Below, piece after piece: positions 28,683 through 40,147 of a stretch of 64,000 bases of DNA; within the stretch, counting starts at the first letter, position 1; the number at the start of each line of letters is the position of its first letter. The notes beneath the pieces are model-generated. The model did no database searches and was not told the DNA's origin. It worked only from the letters and a program-made list of their open reading frames with translations. Both the position numbers and the translations under genes were made by a program. Source of the DNA: Enemella evansiae (GTDB lineage: Bacteria > Pseudomonadota > Alphaproteobacteria > Rhodobacterales > Rhodobacteraceae); the NCBI GenBank assembly GCA_017255395.1, contig JAFKDC010000018.1, forward strand, positions 58,744-122,743, read 5' to 3'.

Positions 28683-28937
28683 GCATGGAACGTCCTGCCT
28701 CTCGCGGCACGCCGGGCAGGCAGGCTCTGGCGGGCCCTTCACCGCCGCCTTTGTCACGCGAAAACGCGCGACGCGCCCCGCTTCCCCCATGTGCCGCGGA
28801 CAGGCAGGCCCCGCGACGGGCCCTTGCCCCTGCCGTGATGACGTGACCCTGCGGAAATCCGAATTGCATAACCGCTAGCGATTGACCCCGGCGGCCCCAG
28901 TCGGCAGAACCGCCCTCAAGGCACTCGGGGAAGACAT
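28683..28937. other. Intergenic region before the Ppx/GppA gene
   Basis: Together with the terminator this is a gap of about 310 bases. I see no gene or recognisable regulatory site. The short open frames here overlap on several frames and lack ribosome sites. Confidence 0.4.
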
Positions 28938-30485
28938 ATGGACGGCGACGAGGACACCCACGGTCACTGGAGCCCATTCGGACGGCCCCTGTTCAACGAT
29001 CCAAAGGCCCGCGCCCTGTCGCGCGTGGGGGTGGTCGACATCGGCTCCAACTCGGTGCGGATGGTGGTCTTCGACGGCGCCGCGCGCAGCCCGGCCTACT
29101 TCTTCAACGAAAAGGTGCTCTGCGGTCTGGGCGCCGGGATGAACGAAACCGGACACCTGAACCCGGACGGGCGCGACCGCGCGCTGAAAGCCATGCGCCG
29201 CTTCGGCAAGCTGGCGGACGGCATGGGGCTGGAGGATCTGACCGTCGTGGCCACCGCCGCCATGCGCGATGCACAGGACGGGCCAGAGTTCCGCCGCCAG
29301 CTGGAAAGCGAAACCGGCCTGAAGGTCTGGGTCATCGACGGCGCCGAAGAGGCCCGGCTGTCGGCGCAGGGCGTGCTGCTGGGCTGGCCGGGCTCTTACG
29401 GGCTGGTCTGCGACATCGGCGGATCGTCGATGGAACTGGCAGAAATCTCGGGCGGCGCGGTGGGGCGCCGCATCACCTCGGCACTGGGACCGCTGAAGTT
29501 CAAGGACATCGACGGCGGGCGCAAGGCGCGCGAGAAATATATCCGCGCCGAGATGGACCGGCTGGTCGCCCATATGGGCACGCAGCGCGACCGGCTCTTC
29601 CTGGTCGGCGGCAGCTGGCGCTCGATCGCCAAGATCGACATGGAACGGCGCGGCTACCCGCTGCATGTGCTGCACGAGTACCGCATGGATGCGAACAGCG
29701 TGCGTGAGACGCTCGCCTTTCTCGAAGGACAGGACCCGGACGCGCTGCGCAAGCGCTGCGGCATCTCCTCGACCCGGATGGCGCTGGTGCCCTACGCCGC
29801 CGAGGTTCTGGCACAGGTGGTCGAAACCTTCGAGCCGCAGGACATCGCGATATCCTCCTACGGCATCCGCGAGGGGCTTTTGTACGAACAGATGCCGCAG
29901 GTTCTGCGCGACCGCGACCCGCTGGTCGAGTCCTGCCGCTTTGCCGAGGCCAAGGACGCCCGCAACCCCGGGTTCGGCCGCGACCTCTACGATTTCGTGC
30001 TGCCGCTGTTTCCCGACAGCGGCCCGGCGCGGCGGCGGCTGATCAAGGCGGCCTGCCTGCTGCACGACGTCAGCTGGCGGGCACACCCGGACTACCGGGC
30101 CGAGATCTGCTTCGACAACGCCACCCGGGCCAACCTTGGCGGGCTGAAACACTGGGAGCGCGTCTGGCTGGGCATGGCGCTGATGCACCGCTACCGCAAC
30201 AAGCGCGAGGGTACGCGGTTCGAAGACCTCTTCGCCATGCTCGACGCGGCGCATCAGCAAGAGGCCGAGGTGCTGGGCAAGGCGATGCGCTTCGGGGCCA
30301 TGCTCTGGACCCTTCAGGACGACGACGGGCGGGCACGGCTGGACTGGCGGCCAGAGCGCGGCGCGCTGACGCTTCACCTCAGTTCTGGGAGCCTTGCGCT
30401 TTACAACGAAGTCGCGGAGTCGCGGTTCAAGTCGCTGGCGGACGCCCTGAAGGCCGAAAGCTGGCAGGTCTCTGGCGACGCCTGA
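28938..30485 (+). CDS. Ppx/GppA exopolyphosphatase-family protein
   Basis: The family hydrolyses polyphosphate and/or the stringent-response nucleotide pppGpp. In this 515-residue protein the actin-like fold motifs are clear: VGVVDIGSNSVRMVVFD near residue 30, VVATAAMRDA, IDGAEEARLSAQG and the phosphate loop VCDIGGSSMELAEI. The C-terminal region has an HD-like LLHDVSWRAHPDYR. It is similar in length to long Ppx proteins. The ATG at 28938 lies within CATATG. Which substrate it prefers cannot be told from sequence. Confidence 0.88.
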   Translation: MDGDEDTHGHWSPFGRPLFNDPKARALSRVGVVDIGSNSVRMVVFDGAARSPAYFFNEKVLCGLGAGMNETGHLNPDGRDRALKAMRRFGKLADGMGLEDLTVVATAAMRDAQDGPEFRRQLESETGLKVWVIDGAEEARLSAQGVLLGWPGSYGLVCDIGGSSMELAEISGGAVGRRITSALGPLKFKDIDGGRKAREKYIRAEMDRLVAHMGTQRDRLFLVGGSWRSIAKIDMERRGYPLHVLHEYRMDANSVRETLAFLEGQDPDALRKRCGISSTRMALVPYAAEVLAQVVETFEPQDIAISSYGIREGLLYEQMPQVLRDRDPLVESCRFAEAKDARNPGFGRDLYDFVLPLFPDSGPARRRLIKAACLLHDVSWRAHPDYRAEICFDNATRANLGGLKHWERVWLGMALMHRYRNKREGTRFEDLFAMLDAAHQQEAEVLGKAMRFGAMLWTLQDDDGRARLDWRPERGALTLHLSSGSLALYNEVAESRFKSLADALKAESWQVSGDA

Positions 30486-30692
30486 CAGAGGTGTCCCCCC
30501 TTCCGGCGTGCCTGTCGCGCGACAGCCCGGCGTGGCGCCCGAAAACCTCCCGCAGAGCGCGCACTGTCCCGGAATTAACTTCTGCGACGGAGGAAACGCT
30601 CCCGGGGGCGATCCGGTCGCGTGCTGCTGCGATCACTGACAGCCGGCCTTCACCGCAAGGGCGGACCGCTGGCATCACCGTGACACGGAGGG

Positions 30693-31058
30693 TTACAGAT
30701 CGACGGGGCCGTCTTCCGGCACCTCAGGCGCTTCATCGGGCGTCAGTGGGACCTTGCGCCGCAGGATAATGTCGCCGTTGGGCAGCATCTCGGGTGCACG
30801 ATAGGCCGACCAGTCGTCGACCTCTTCCAGAAGCGTCCGGAAAGCCGGACCCATCTCGGCCCGCAACTCGCGCAGCAGGGGCAGCATGTCGTCCGCCAGC
30901 CCTTCGAGCTCTTCGATTGCCGGGTCCATCTCGGACATCAGCCCCCGGAAGAACAGGCGCGCGCCCTCTTCCATCAGGCCCAGACCCTCGTCAGGCTCCT
31001 GCGCGGCAGCCGGAGCGGTCAGAACGGCAAGGCAAAGGACGGCGGCAATCGGTTTCAT
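30693..31058 (-). CDS. Conserved secreted protein, function unknown
   Basis: The protein has 121 residues with an N-terminal signal peptide (MKPIAAVLCLAVLTAPAAAQ). After it comes an acidic, helical region (LMEEGARLFFRGLMSEMDPAIEELEGLADDMLPLLRELRAEMG), and near the end PEMLPNGDIILRRKVP, a motif I associate with a Rhodobacterales family. Homologues are sometimes labelled AAA+ ATPase, but there is no Walker motif here and the label should be ignored. ATG 31058 was chosen because it starts the signal peptide. Confidence 0.7.
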   Translation of the reverse strand: MKPIAAVLCLAVLTAPAAAQEPDEGLGLMEEGARLFFRGLMSEMDPAIEELEGLADDMLPLLRELRAEMGPAFRTLLEEVDDWSAYRAPEMLPNGDIILRRKVPLTPDEAPEVPEDGPVDL

Positions 31059-31266
31059 GCTTGGCAATATAGCGCGTCAGCGGGCCGGGAAAAAGGGGCA
31101 CGGCCCGCGACAGGGCACGCCCGGTCACATCGCCCCGACTTCTTTGACTTTCCAAGCACCTTTGGGCAGGGCGTCATCGCCGCGCCACTGTCCAGGAAAC
31201 ACGGGCCACCGGGCAAAGGCCCCAAACCGCTCATCCACCCGCAGGCGCAACCCGCCGCTCCACGAC

Positions 31267-32271
31267 TCAGAGCGCGATATCCAGCGTCACCGGGAAATGG
31301 TCCGACGCATCCAGAAGCGCCCGGCGCAGGGGTTCGTCCGCCCAGCACTGGGGGTCGTCGAAGGGGTGCCAGATGCGCCAGCGTGGCGCCAGCGCGCGCA
31401 GGTCCGGCGAAATCATCACGTAGTCGAGCAGCGCCTGAAGGTAGCGCCCACGGTCCTTCAGGAAGAAACGCGCGGTCGAGGGCTGGGCGCCAAGCCGGCT
31501 GGCCAGCGCCTCGGAGGCATGGGGATCGTAGAGCACCGGCCCCGGCGGCGCCCCAAGCACGATCTCGACCGAAGAGCGCCCGAAGAGATCCTCGTATTCG
31601 TCAAGCCCCGGCCCGTCGTTGAGATCGCCCATCACGATCAGGCTTTCGCCCGCGGCCAGATGCGTGTCGATGCGACGGCGCAGCCAGATCGCCTGCGCCA
31701 GTTGCTTGCGCCGGTTGGCGATGGACAGCCGCATGACCGCATCGCGGCTGCGCGCCCCATGCGGCGCCTTGGATTTCAGATGCGCGCCGATCAGGCGCAG
31801 CGCCCTGCCTCCGGCCCCCTGAACCGCCAGTTCCAGCGGCGGCTTGGAGAAGGTCACGCGATCCTCGGTCGCATCCACGTCGAGGTCGATGCCGAACACG
31901 CCGTCGAAGCGCGGCGCCCCGCCGCCCTCTTGCGGGTCATGGCGCGCCACCAGCACCTGCGGATCGTAAAGCAGCGCGATTTCCTGCTGGGTCTCGTTGG
32001 CGAAGCCGGTGGCAACCGCATCCGTGCGCAGGCCGTAGACCTCGGCAAAGGCCCCAAGTGCACGGGTGGTGGACCGGCGGCTGCCGGTGTCCGGGGCCTC
32101 GATCACCATGATCGCATCGGCATCCATGGCGCGGAAGACCCGCCCCAGCGCCTCGGCCTGTTCGCCCCGGGCGACACCATGGCGTTTCGTCGGTCCGTCG
32201 TCGCGCAGCAGCCGCCCGTCGTCGTCGAAGAGCGCGTCGAACCATTCCACGTTGTAGGTCGCAAGGCGCAC
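31267..32271 (-). CDS. Endonuclease/exonuclease/phosphatase-family protein
   Basis: The 334-residue protein begins at GTG 32271, six bases after the upstream stop. It has the EEP-fold pattern: RLATYNVEWF (metal-site Asn), DAIMVIEAPDT (metal-site Glu), IGAHLKSK (catalytic His), VMGDLNDGPG (Asp/Asn pair) and the final ASDHFPVTLDI (catalytic Asp-His). The fold covers DNases, sphingomyelinases and inositol phosphatases. No signal peptide is seen, so a cytoplasmic nuclease or phosphatase is likely. It appears to be in an operon with the DjlA-like gene. Confidence 0.85.
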   Translation of the reverse strand: MRLATYNVEWFDALFDDDGRLLRDDGPTKRHGVARGEQAEALGRVFRAMDADAIMVIEAPDTGSRRSTTRALGAFAEVYGLRTDAVATGFANETQQEIALLYDPQVLVARHDPQEGGGAPRFDGVFGIDLDVDATEDRVTFSKPPLELAVQGAGGRALRLIGAHLKSKAPHGARSRDAVMRLSIANRRKQLAQAIWLRRRIDTHLAAGESLIVMGDLNDGPGLDEYEDLFGRSSVEIVLGAPPGPVLYDPHASEALASRLGAQPSTARFFLKDRGRYLQALLDYVMISPDLRALAPRWRIWHPFDDPQCWADEPLRRALLDASDHFPVTLDIAL

Positions 32272-32277
32272 GGCGAT

Positions 32278-32961
32278 TCAGGCGGTCTCGCGGGCCGAGA
32301 TCTCTTCCCAGGCGCGGTTGATGGCGATCATCTTGCGCTCGGACATCTTCACCGCCTCTTCGGGCACGCCGCGGGCGATCATCCGGTCCGGGTGGCTGTC
32401 GCGCACCAGCTTGCGCCACTCGGCCCGGATTTCCTTCAGCGGCATGTCCGGGCTGACGCCCAGCACCGTGTAGGGATCGGGCACCGCGTCCGGCACGAAA
32501 CGGGCGCGGATCGCGCGAAAGCGGGTCTCGGACATGCCGAACAGCTCTGCCACGCGGGTCAGGAAGGCATCCTCTGCCGGGTGGTAGGTGCCATCCGCCA
32601 TGGCGATGTGGAACAGCCCTTCCAGCAGGTCGCACAGGGTGCTCTTGTCGCGCTCGAACATGGCGGCGATGCGGCGGGCGTAATCCTCGAACCCCGCCAC
32701 GTCCTGCCGGGCAAGGTTGAAGACACGGGCGGCGTTGGGCTCTTCCTCGGGCGGGATCGAAAAGACCTCGCGGAAGGCGGTGACCTCGGCGCGGGTCACA
32801 AGCCCGTCGGCCTTGGCCATCTTGGCGGAGAGGGCGATCACCGCGATGGTAAAGGCCACCGACCGCTCGGGCGGCGTGCGCAGCCGTTCGAAGACGGTGC
32901 CAAGGCCCTCGCCCGAGGCAAGGGCCTGAAGGGCCTGCGATATGCGCGTCCAGATCGACAT
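32278..32961 (-). CDS. DjlA-like co-chaperone with TerB and J domains
   Basis: The 227-residue protein has an N-terminal TerB/DjlA-type helical domain (VAFTIAVIALSAKMAKADGLVTRAEVTAFREVF; GLFHIAMADGTYHPAEDAFL) and a C-terminal J domain (DPYTVLGVSPDMPLKEIRAEWRKLVRDSHPDRMIARG). The DnaK-stimulating HPD is intact. Unlike E. coli DjlA there is no N-terminal membrane helix, so it should be cytosolic. Start MSIWTRIS matches relatives; an ATG nine bases upstream is possible. It overlaps nothing and precedes the nuclease-family gene. Confidence 0.85.
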   Translation of the reverse strand: MSIWTRISQALQALASGEGLGTVFERLRTPPERSVAFTIAVIALSAKMAKADGLVTRAEVTAFREVFSIPPEEEPNAARVFNLARQDVAGFEDYARRIAAMFERDKSTLCDLLEGLFHIAMADGTYHPAEDAFLTRVAELFGMSETRFRAIRARFVPDAVPDPYTVLGVSPDMPLKEIRAEWRKLVRDSHPDRMIARGVPEEAVKMSERKMIAINRAWEEISARETA

Positions 32962-33102
32962 GGGGGGCATCTTACGCGGAAGCGTCCCGGCTGTCAGGGC
33001 GGGAATCACGGGATTTTTCTGCATGAGCGAAAATGTGAGCGCCGGTGCAGGACCCCGCCTGTTGCGACCGGTGACAGGGCCTTAAGCGGGGTCGCCCTGC
33101 GC

Positions 33103-33723
33103 TCAGGTCAGCGTGACGATCCCGTCGGGCCGTTTCACCTGCGCCGTCAGACCGGCCCGCGCCCCCCTGGCAAAGCGCACCAGCGGCGCATCCAGATGCG
33201 GCGCCAGCAGCGCCTCCAGGGCCTCGATCTCGGGATGGGTCACGGTCAGCCGCTCCAGCGTCAGGCCGGATGCGGTCAGGGCCTTGCCCGGCGGCACCGG
33301 GCTTTGCCACTGAATCAGCGCCGGAAAGACCCCGTCAAAGGGCAGCGCGCCGTCCTCGGGCACCGCCATGCGCCAGCGCAGCGCCCCGCGTTCCAGAGAC
33401 ACCGGGCGCCCGGCCATCGGGAAAACCGCCAGCGCCGCATCCAGGTCCGCGACCCGGCAGATCCACTTGTCCAGCCGCGCAGGCCCGGAAAAGCTGTCCA
33501 GTCCGAACCACCGCGCGTCCTGCGGGTTCGGGGCCGAAGGGTCGACGGCGATCGCTTCAAGGTAAAGATCCGGGGCCAGCGCGATCAACTGGTTGTGGGT
33601 GCCAAAGCGGGCATGTGTCCCGCCGGGCGACAGCGGCTGCCCCAGCGTGCGCTCCGCATGAGAGGTCGCCTCAGCCAGAGACCGACCGAGAACAGCGATG
33701 TGATCGAGAACCAGCTTTTCCAT
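33103..33723 (-). CDS. VOC-superfamily, glyoxalase-like domain protein
   Basis: The 206-residue protein starts LVLDHIAVLGRSLAEAT, the first beta strand and helix of a vicinal-oxygen-chelate fold with a possible metal-binding His. It continues with GTHARFGTHNQLIAL and YLEAIAVDP, resembling the Glyoxalase_3 type. A second half with LERLTVTHPEIEALEALL suggests the repeated fold. VOC proteins include glyoxalases, dioxygenases and resistance proteins; the reaction here is unknown. It is monocistronic and divergent from nhaA. Confidence 0.75.
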   Translation of the reverse strand: MEKLVLDHIAVLGRSLAEATSHAERTLGQPLSPGGTHARFGTHNQLIALAPDLYLEAIAVDPSAPNPQDARWFGLDSFSGPARLDKWICRVADLDAALAVFPMAGRPVSLERGALRWRMAVPEDGALPFDGVFPALIQWQSPVPPGKALTASGLTLERLTVTHPEIEALEALLAPHLDAPLVRFARGARAGLTAQVKRPDGIVTLT

Positions 33724-33865
33724 GGACCGTGCCGAGAGACCGTGCAGATGCAGAAAGTTAGTGCGGCCGGAAGGCGTAAGAAAGCACTAAATGTGCATCC
33801 GGGACGTTGATTTGGCACGATTCAGCCCCACGTGAAAAACCATCATTCCAAATGGGGGACTCTTA

Positions 33866-35053
33866 ATGCTTTTACGCGCCATCGACCGCTTCTTTTCGCA
33901 CGAAGCCTCAGGGGGCATTCTGCTGATCGTCGCGGCCCTGGCGGCCATGATCGTGGCCAATTCGGCGCTTTCCGGCGTCTACGAGGGCGTGCTGGGCGCC
34001 TATCTGGCTGTCACCATCAGCGGTGAGGGGCTGGAAAAACCCCTGATCCTGTGGATCAACGACGGCCTCATGGCGATCTTCTTCTTCCTCATCGGGCTGG
34101 AACTGAAGCGCGAATTGCTGGAAGGCAAACTCAAGAACCCCTCGGACGTGGTGCTGCCCGGCATGGCGGCGGTGGGTGGCATGGTGCTGCCGGCGCTGTT
34201 CTTCCTGGCCTTCAACTGGGGCAACCCGGTGACGGTCGGCGGCTGGGCGATCCCGGCGGCGACCGATATCGCCTTTGCGCTGGGGGTTCTGGCGCTGGTG
34301 GGCGACCGCGTGCCCTCGTCGCTTAAGATCTTCCTGCTGACGCTGGCGATCCTCGACGATATGGGCGCGATCCTGATCATCGCCTTGTTCTATACCGCCG
34401 AACTGAAGGTCGATTACCTCTTCCTCGCGCTGATCCCGGCGGTGCTGATGTTCTGGATGAACATGAAGCGCTGGCACCGCGTGGCACCGATCCTGCTGCT
34501 AGGCGTGGTGATGTGGTTCTTCGTGCTGAAGTCCGGGGTCCATGCGACACTGGCGGGCGTGCTGACCGCCTTCTTCATTCCGCTCAAGGACAAATGGGGC
34601 AAGTCGCCGCTGCATTCGATCGAGCATGGGCTTGCGCCTTACGTGCTCTTCGGCATCATCCCGATCTTCGCCTTCGCCAATGCCGGCGTGGTGCTGACCG
34701 GCATCAGCTTTGCCGATCTTCTCGCGCCGCTGCCGCTTGGCATCGCCTCGGGGCTGGTGCTGGGCAAGATGGTCGGCGTCTTCGGCATCACCTACCTGAT
34801 GGTGCGCCTGGGCCTTGCCCGCAAACCGCATGGCGCGAACTGGGCGCAGATCTTCGGCGTCGCCTGCCTTGCGGGGATCGGCTTTACCATGTCGCTGTTC
34901 ATCGGCTCTCTCAGCTTCGACGATCAGGAACTGATGAACGGCGTGCGGCTGGGCGTGCTCTGCGGGTCGCTGATCTCGGGTGTCACGGGCTTCATCGCCC
35001 TGCGCCTGTCCAGCTCGGAACCCGCCCCGGCAGAGGCGCAGGCGGCACAATAA
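33866..35053 (+). CDS. nhaA: Na+/H+ antiporter NhaA
   Basis: NhaA exports sodium in exchange for two protons and helps with salt and alkaline stress, fitting a marine organism. The 395-residue protein has about twelve membrane helices. The ion-binding aspartate pair is present (AILDDMGAILI, Asp164-Asp165), and so are AIPAATDIAFALGVLALVG and GIGFTMSLFIGSLSF. GGGGAC precedes the ATG. The AT-richer gap upstream (33724-33865) should hold the promoter, and a strong hairpin follows. Confidence 0.95.
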   Translation: MLLRAIDRFFSHEASGGILLIVAALAAMIVANSALSGVYEGVLGAYLAVTISGEGLEKPLILWINDGLMAIFFFLIGLELKRELLEGKLKNPSDVVLPGMAAVGGMVLPALFFLAFNWGNPVTVGGWAIPAATDIAFALGVLALVGDRVPSSLKIFLLTLAILDDMGAILIIALFYTAELKVDYLFLALIPAVLMFWMNMKRWHRVAPILLLGVVMWFFVLKSGVHATLAGVLTAFFIPLKDKWGKSPLHSIEHGLAPYVLFGIIPIFAFANAGVVLTGISFADLLAPLPLGIASGLVLGKMVGVFGITYLMVRLGLARKPHGANWAQIFGVACLAGIGFTMSLFIGSLSFDDQELMNGVRLGVLCGSLISGVTGFIALRLSSSEPAPAEAQAAQ

Positions 35054-35077
35054 CTCAGCGCCAACCGGCAGAAACAC

Positions 35078-35105
35078 AGCGGCCGCGGAGCGATCCGCGG
35101 CCGCT
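35078..35105 (+). terminator. Intrinsic-type terminator of nhaA
   Basis: A 12-base-pair perfect stem (AGCGGCCGCGGA with TCCGCGGCCGCT) with loop GCGA lies 25 bases after the stop. It is followed by TTGCCTTTTG. Confidence 0.85.
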
Positions 35106-35297
35106 TTGCCTTTTGCAGATCCGGCAGGCCGCAGCCGGTCCCATCTTGGGTGTACATTCTTGACTAAAATAATAGGTTATGAAAAACAGGAGTTGAAAAG
35201 GCGACTCGATCCGTCACCTTTGCAAGAAACAGGCGCGACACCGCGCCCGTCCCAGCCACCGCCAAGGAAGCCCGGATGTCGGACAAGAGGAACGACA

Positions 35298-35444
35298 ATG
35301 ACCCAAAGGACGCAGGACCGGGCGCCCCGCACTCCCGACTGGAAGACGCTGATCGAGACCGGCGCCGATGCATCGGCCATCGGTGATCTCGCGCTCGAGG
35401 CGCTGATCGACCGCAAGACCCGCAGCGGGGAAGAGGCGCGATGA
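35298..35444 (+). CDS. 48-residue hypothetical protein upstream of hemP
   Basis: A short frame with a good ribosome site (AGAGGAA) before the ATG encodes 48 residues (MTQRTQDRAPRTPDWKTLIE...). Its last part, DASAIGDLALEALIDRKTRSGEEAR, could be one helix. Its stop overlaps the hemP start (ATGA), so it is translationally coupled to hemP. I recognise no family. Coupling and ribosome site make it a real candidate, possibly a leader that sets hemP translation. The AT-rich stretch at 35155-35190 upstream is the likely promoter. Confidence 0.55.
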   Translation: MTQRTQDRAPRTPDWKTLIETGADASAIGDLALEALIDRKTRSGEEAR

Positions 35445-35614
35445 CCTTCATGCGCCGCGCTCCCGACCCCGTCACCGCCGCCGCCCAGGGCGTCACGCCG
35501 GTCTACGACGCCCACGACCTGATCACCGATGGCGTGAAGGCCGAGATCGTTCTGGACGGCCAGACCTACATCCTGCGCATCACCCGCGCCGGAAAGCTGA
35601 TCCTGACAAAATAG
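35441..35614 (+). CDS. hemP: Hemin uptake protein HemP
   Basis: The 57-residue frame ends YILRITRAGKLILTK, the signature C-terminus of HemP, preceded by a strand region AEIVLDGQ. HemP is a very short cytoplasmic protein associated with iron and haem uptake; in several proteobacteria it is needed for expression of the haem receptor. The gene overlaps the 48-residue frame by four bases. No haem transporter is seen in this window, so this hemP stands apart from an uptake operon here. The protein is short enough to be missed by length cut-offs. Confidence 0.85.
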   Translation: MTFMRRAPDPVTAAAQGVTPVYDAHDLITDGVKAEIVLDGQTYILRITRAGKLILTK

Positions 35615-35724
35615 GCTTGTGCCGCCTCGCGGCCCGTCCCTGCGGACCCCGGCGCCTCCGGCCCCGGGGTCGCGCGCCTCGAGCAGTTCCTGCCCTTCTT
35701 CGGCCATGCAAGGACCTCGGGGGT

Positions 35725-35744
35725 CCGGGGGGCTGGCCCCCCGG
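35725..35744. terminator. GC-only hairpin between hemP and scpA
   Basis: CCGGGGGG pairs with CCCCCCGG (8 base pairs) around CTGG between two convergent genes. It may terminate either. The same element abuts the duplicated segment found at the right end of the window. Confidence 0.5.
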
Positions 35745-35779
35745 CCGGTCGCCCCGCTTGCACGGGGCGAAACACCGTC

Positions 35780-37918
<2,139 letters not shown>

Positions 37919-38964
37919 GTCCTTGTCCTTTGTCTTTCAGGCCCGCCGCCGGGTGTGTTCCCGGTCTTGCGGGCGCTTCCTCTTGTCTCAGGCTCGCCAG
38001 CCCGTCCGCCCCCGACATCAGCCAGAAGAGGTCGTCGGCATAGCGCTCGCGCAGCTCCGCCACCTGTGCGGCGTCGAAAGGTTGCCAGCGCGGGCCATCC
38101 GCCCGCAGGGCTCCGCCGTCCTGCCCGCGCCCGGCAAGGCAGGCGCGCAGGGTCGCAAGGTCGGGGCGCCGGTTGGCCCAGAAGGCCCCGGCGCGCACCG
38201 GCATCTGTCCGTTCCGGCCGGTCATGGCCGCAAGCAGCCGGTCGGGCCGGTTGCCGTATGTCTCGAAGGTGGTCACGACGATCTCGGAGCCCGGGCAGGC
38301 GCAGGCGATATCGGTCACCACATGGCGCCAGCTGCGCGCGCCGCCCGCGATGCGGGCAATATGGTCCGGCGCCGGAACCGCCTCGCCGCGCGGGATCAGC
38401 CAGGCCATGCCGGAGGCCCACCAGGCATCCAGCGACCGGATCTGAAGCACGATGCGCCGGGGTTGGCCGAAGGCCTGCGACAGCCGCGCCAGACGCTCCC
38501 CCGCGTCATGATACAGCGCCCCCCGCCGCAGGCTGCGCCGGGGGGTGCCAAGCATGTTCTCGTCCGAGACCACAAGCGCGCCAAGGCTGTGCCGGTGCGC
38601 GCGGGTCAGGTTCAGCCCCAGCCGCCCGGTGCGGCGTGCCGCCGCCTGCGCGCTCTGGCGCGGGTCCGCGATGCCGTTCAGCAGGCCCGACCGCGTGCGC
38701 CACGGCCCCCAGAACCCGATACCCGCCGCCTCCAGCCCGGCGCGATGCGCACGCAGATAGTGCTGAAAGCTGGTGGAGCCGGTGCGATGCGCGCCGAGAT
38801 GCAGAATGACGTCCATGCTCTTCGATCCTTTCGCCGCGGCGTCCGGCGCCGCCGTGCCGCGAGTGTCGGGGATCGGGGTGAGCGGGTGGTTAAAGATAAA
38901 ATTTTCGCGCGGGCGGGCGGTGGCGGACTGTGCAGAACGCCGGGGGCGGCTTATATCTTGCCGT

Positions 38965-39435
38965 ATGAACAAGCATTTCCGACTATTCGCGGTGGTGACA
39001 CTGGGCCTCTGGGCCGGGATCGGCGCCGCGCAGGGGGCCGAGCAGGACGTCACCGTCCCGGAGCCGTTCGAGATGATCCGCTCCGCAGCCGAGACCACGC
39101 TGGACGACTGGGTCTGGCTGCGGCGCCCCATCGTGGTCTTCGCGGACAATGCCGCCGACCCCCGGTTCGTGCAGCAGATGGCCCTGCTGACAGAGCGGCT
39201 GGATGCGCTGGAAGAGCGCGACGTGGTCGTGATCACCGACACCGACCCGGCGGCGCGGACATCGGTGCGGCAAAAGCTGCGGCCGCGCGGCTTCGCCCTG
39301 ACGATCATCGCCAAGGACGGCACCATCATCGCCCGCAAGCCCTCGCCCTGGTCGGTGCGCGAGATCACCCGCTCGATCGACAAGCAGCCGCTGCGCCAGC
39401 AGGAGGTCCGCGAGCGCCGCGACTCGTTGCGGTAA
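38965..39435 (+). CDS. Secreted DUF4174 protein
   Basis: The 156-residue protein carries a signal peptide (LFAVVTLGLWAGIGAAQGA) followed by a compact thioredoxin-like domain: WLRRPIVVFADNAADPRFVQQMALL, VVVITDTDPAA and FALTIIAKDGTIIARKPSPW. This order fits DUF4174, which has a thioredoxin-type fold without the CxxC pair. Periplasmic function is unknown. It is divergent from the sulfotransferase-like gene and ends seven bases before a minus-strand lipoprotein gene. Confidence 0.75.
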   Translation: MNKHFRLFAVVTLGLWAGIGAAQGAEQDVTVPEPFEMIRSAAETTLDDWVWLRRPIVVFADNAADPRFVQQMALLTERLDALEERDVVVITDTDPAARTSVRQKLRPRGFALTIIAKDGTIIARKPSPWSVREITRSIDKQPLRQQEVRERRDSLR

Positions 39436-39442
39436 AGCCCGC

Positions 39443-40057
39443 TCAGACGGTGCCGCGCAGGAAGAAGGCGATGGGCAGCGGCCGGTACAGCAGAAGCGCC
39501 GCATCGCGTCCGGGGTCGTAGACCAGCACCGTGTCGGGCGAGGCGAGAACCATCGCGACATCCATCCTGAAGACCTCTGACATGCAGCCGCGCGCCGGGC
39601 CGACCACCGCCGAAACAAGGCCCAGACCGGTCGGCAGGGACAGGGACATCAGCGCCTCGGAAATCGCATTGGGCGAGGCGCCGGGGATTTCGAAGGCCAC
39701 CGCCTGCCCCTTCTGCAAGCGCGGCAGCGCATCGCGCACAGAGGACACCCGGACCGCCCCGCCCGTGGTGCGCAACTGATCCGAGATCACCTCGAACGAG
39801 GCGGCGGTGCAGGTCGCGGTCGATCTGAAGTCGCGCGTCTGGGCCAGGAAGACGAGGCGACCGACCTCCCTGCGCACCGCCTCTTCCCGGTCCAGTGGCA
39901 GGCAGCCCGCCAGCAGCGCAAGGCCATAGGCCCCCGCCAGCCAGTCGGCGCCCAGCCCGCGGCCCGCGCGGAAGGCCCTTGCCGGAACAGGCCCGCTCCG
40001 CGACAGGGCCTTGCCAAGGGCCTTCGCCCCCGCCCGCCAGCAGACAGTCCACTGCAT
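39443..40057 (-). CDS. Putative lipoprotein, start uncertain
   Basis: The frame contains a lipoprotein-type segment (GLALLAGC followed by LPLDREEAV) and then an extracytoplasmic domain with TATCTAASFEVISDQL, AVAFEIPGASPNAISEALM and VLVYDPGRDAALLLY. The nearest usable start is ATG 40057, leaving 54 residues ahead of the Cys, far more than a signal peptide needs, and this leader overlaps AAGGCCCTT-type repeats. No ATG, GTG or TTG lies closer in frame. Either the leader is real, a rare codon starts translation, or a small frameshift exists. The domain itself looks like a real coding sequence. Confidence 0.5.
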   Translation of the reverse strand: MQWTVCWRAGAKALGKALSRSGPVPARAFRAGRGLGADWLAGAYGLALLAGCLPLDREEAVRREVGRLVFLAQTRDFRSTATCTAASFEVISDQLRTTGGAVRVSSVRDALPRLQKGQAVAFEIPGASPNAISEALMSLSLPTGLGLVSAVVGPARGCMSEVFRMDVAMVLASPDTVLVYDPGRDAALLLYRPLPIAFFLRGTV

Positions 40058-40147
40058 CAAGACGCGTCGCAAGGCCCTTCCCCCCGTGGTCGTCCACGAG
40101 GGAAAGGCTACCGCAAGGGCCTTGCCAAAGGGTTTCCGGCAGCGGGC

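Noticed and set aside
30693..31058. AAA+ ATPase label for the small secreted protein
   Set aside because: No Walker A or B motif; only 121 residues with a signal peptide.
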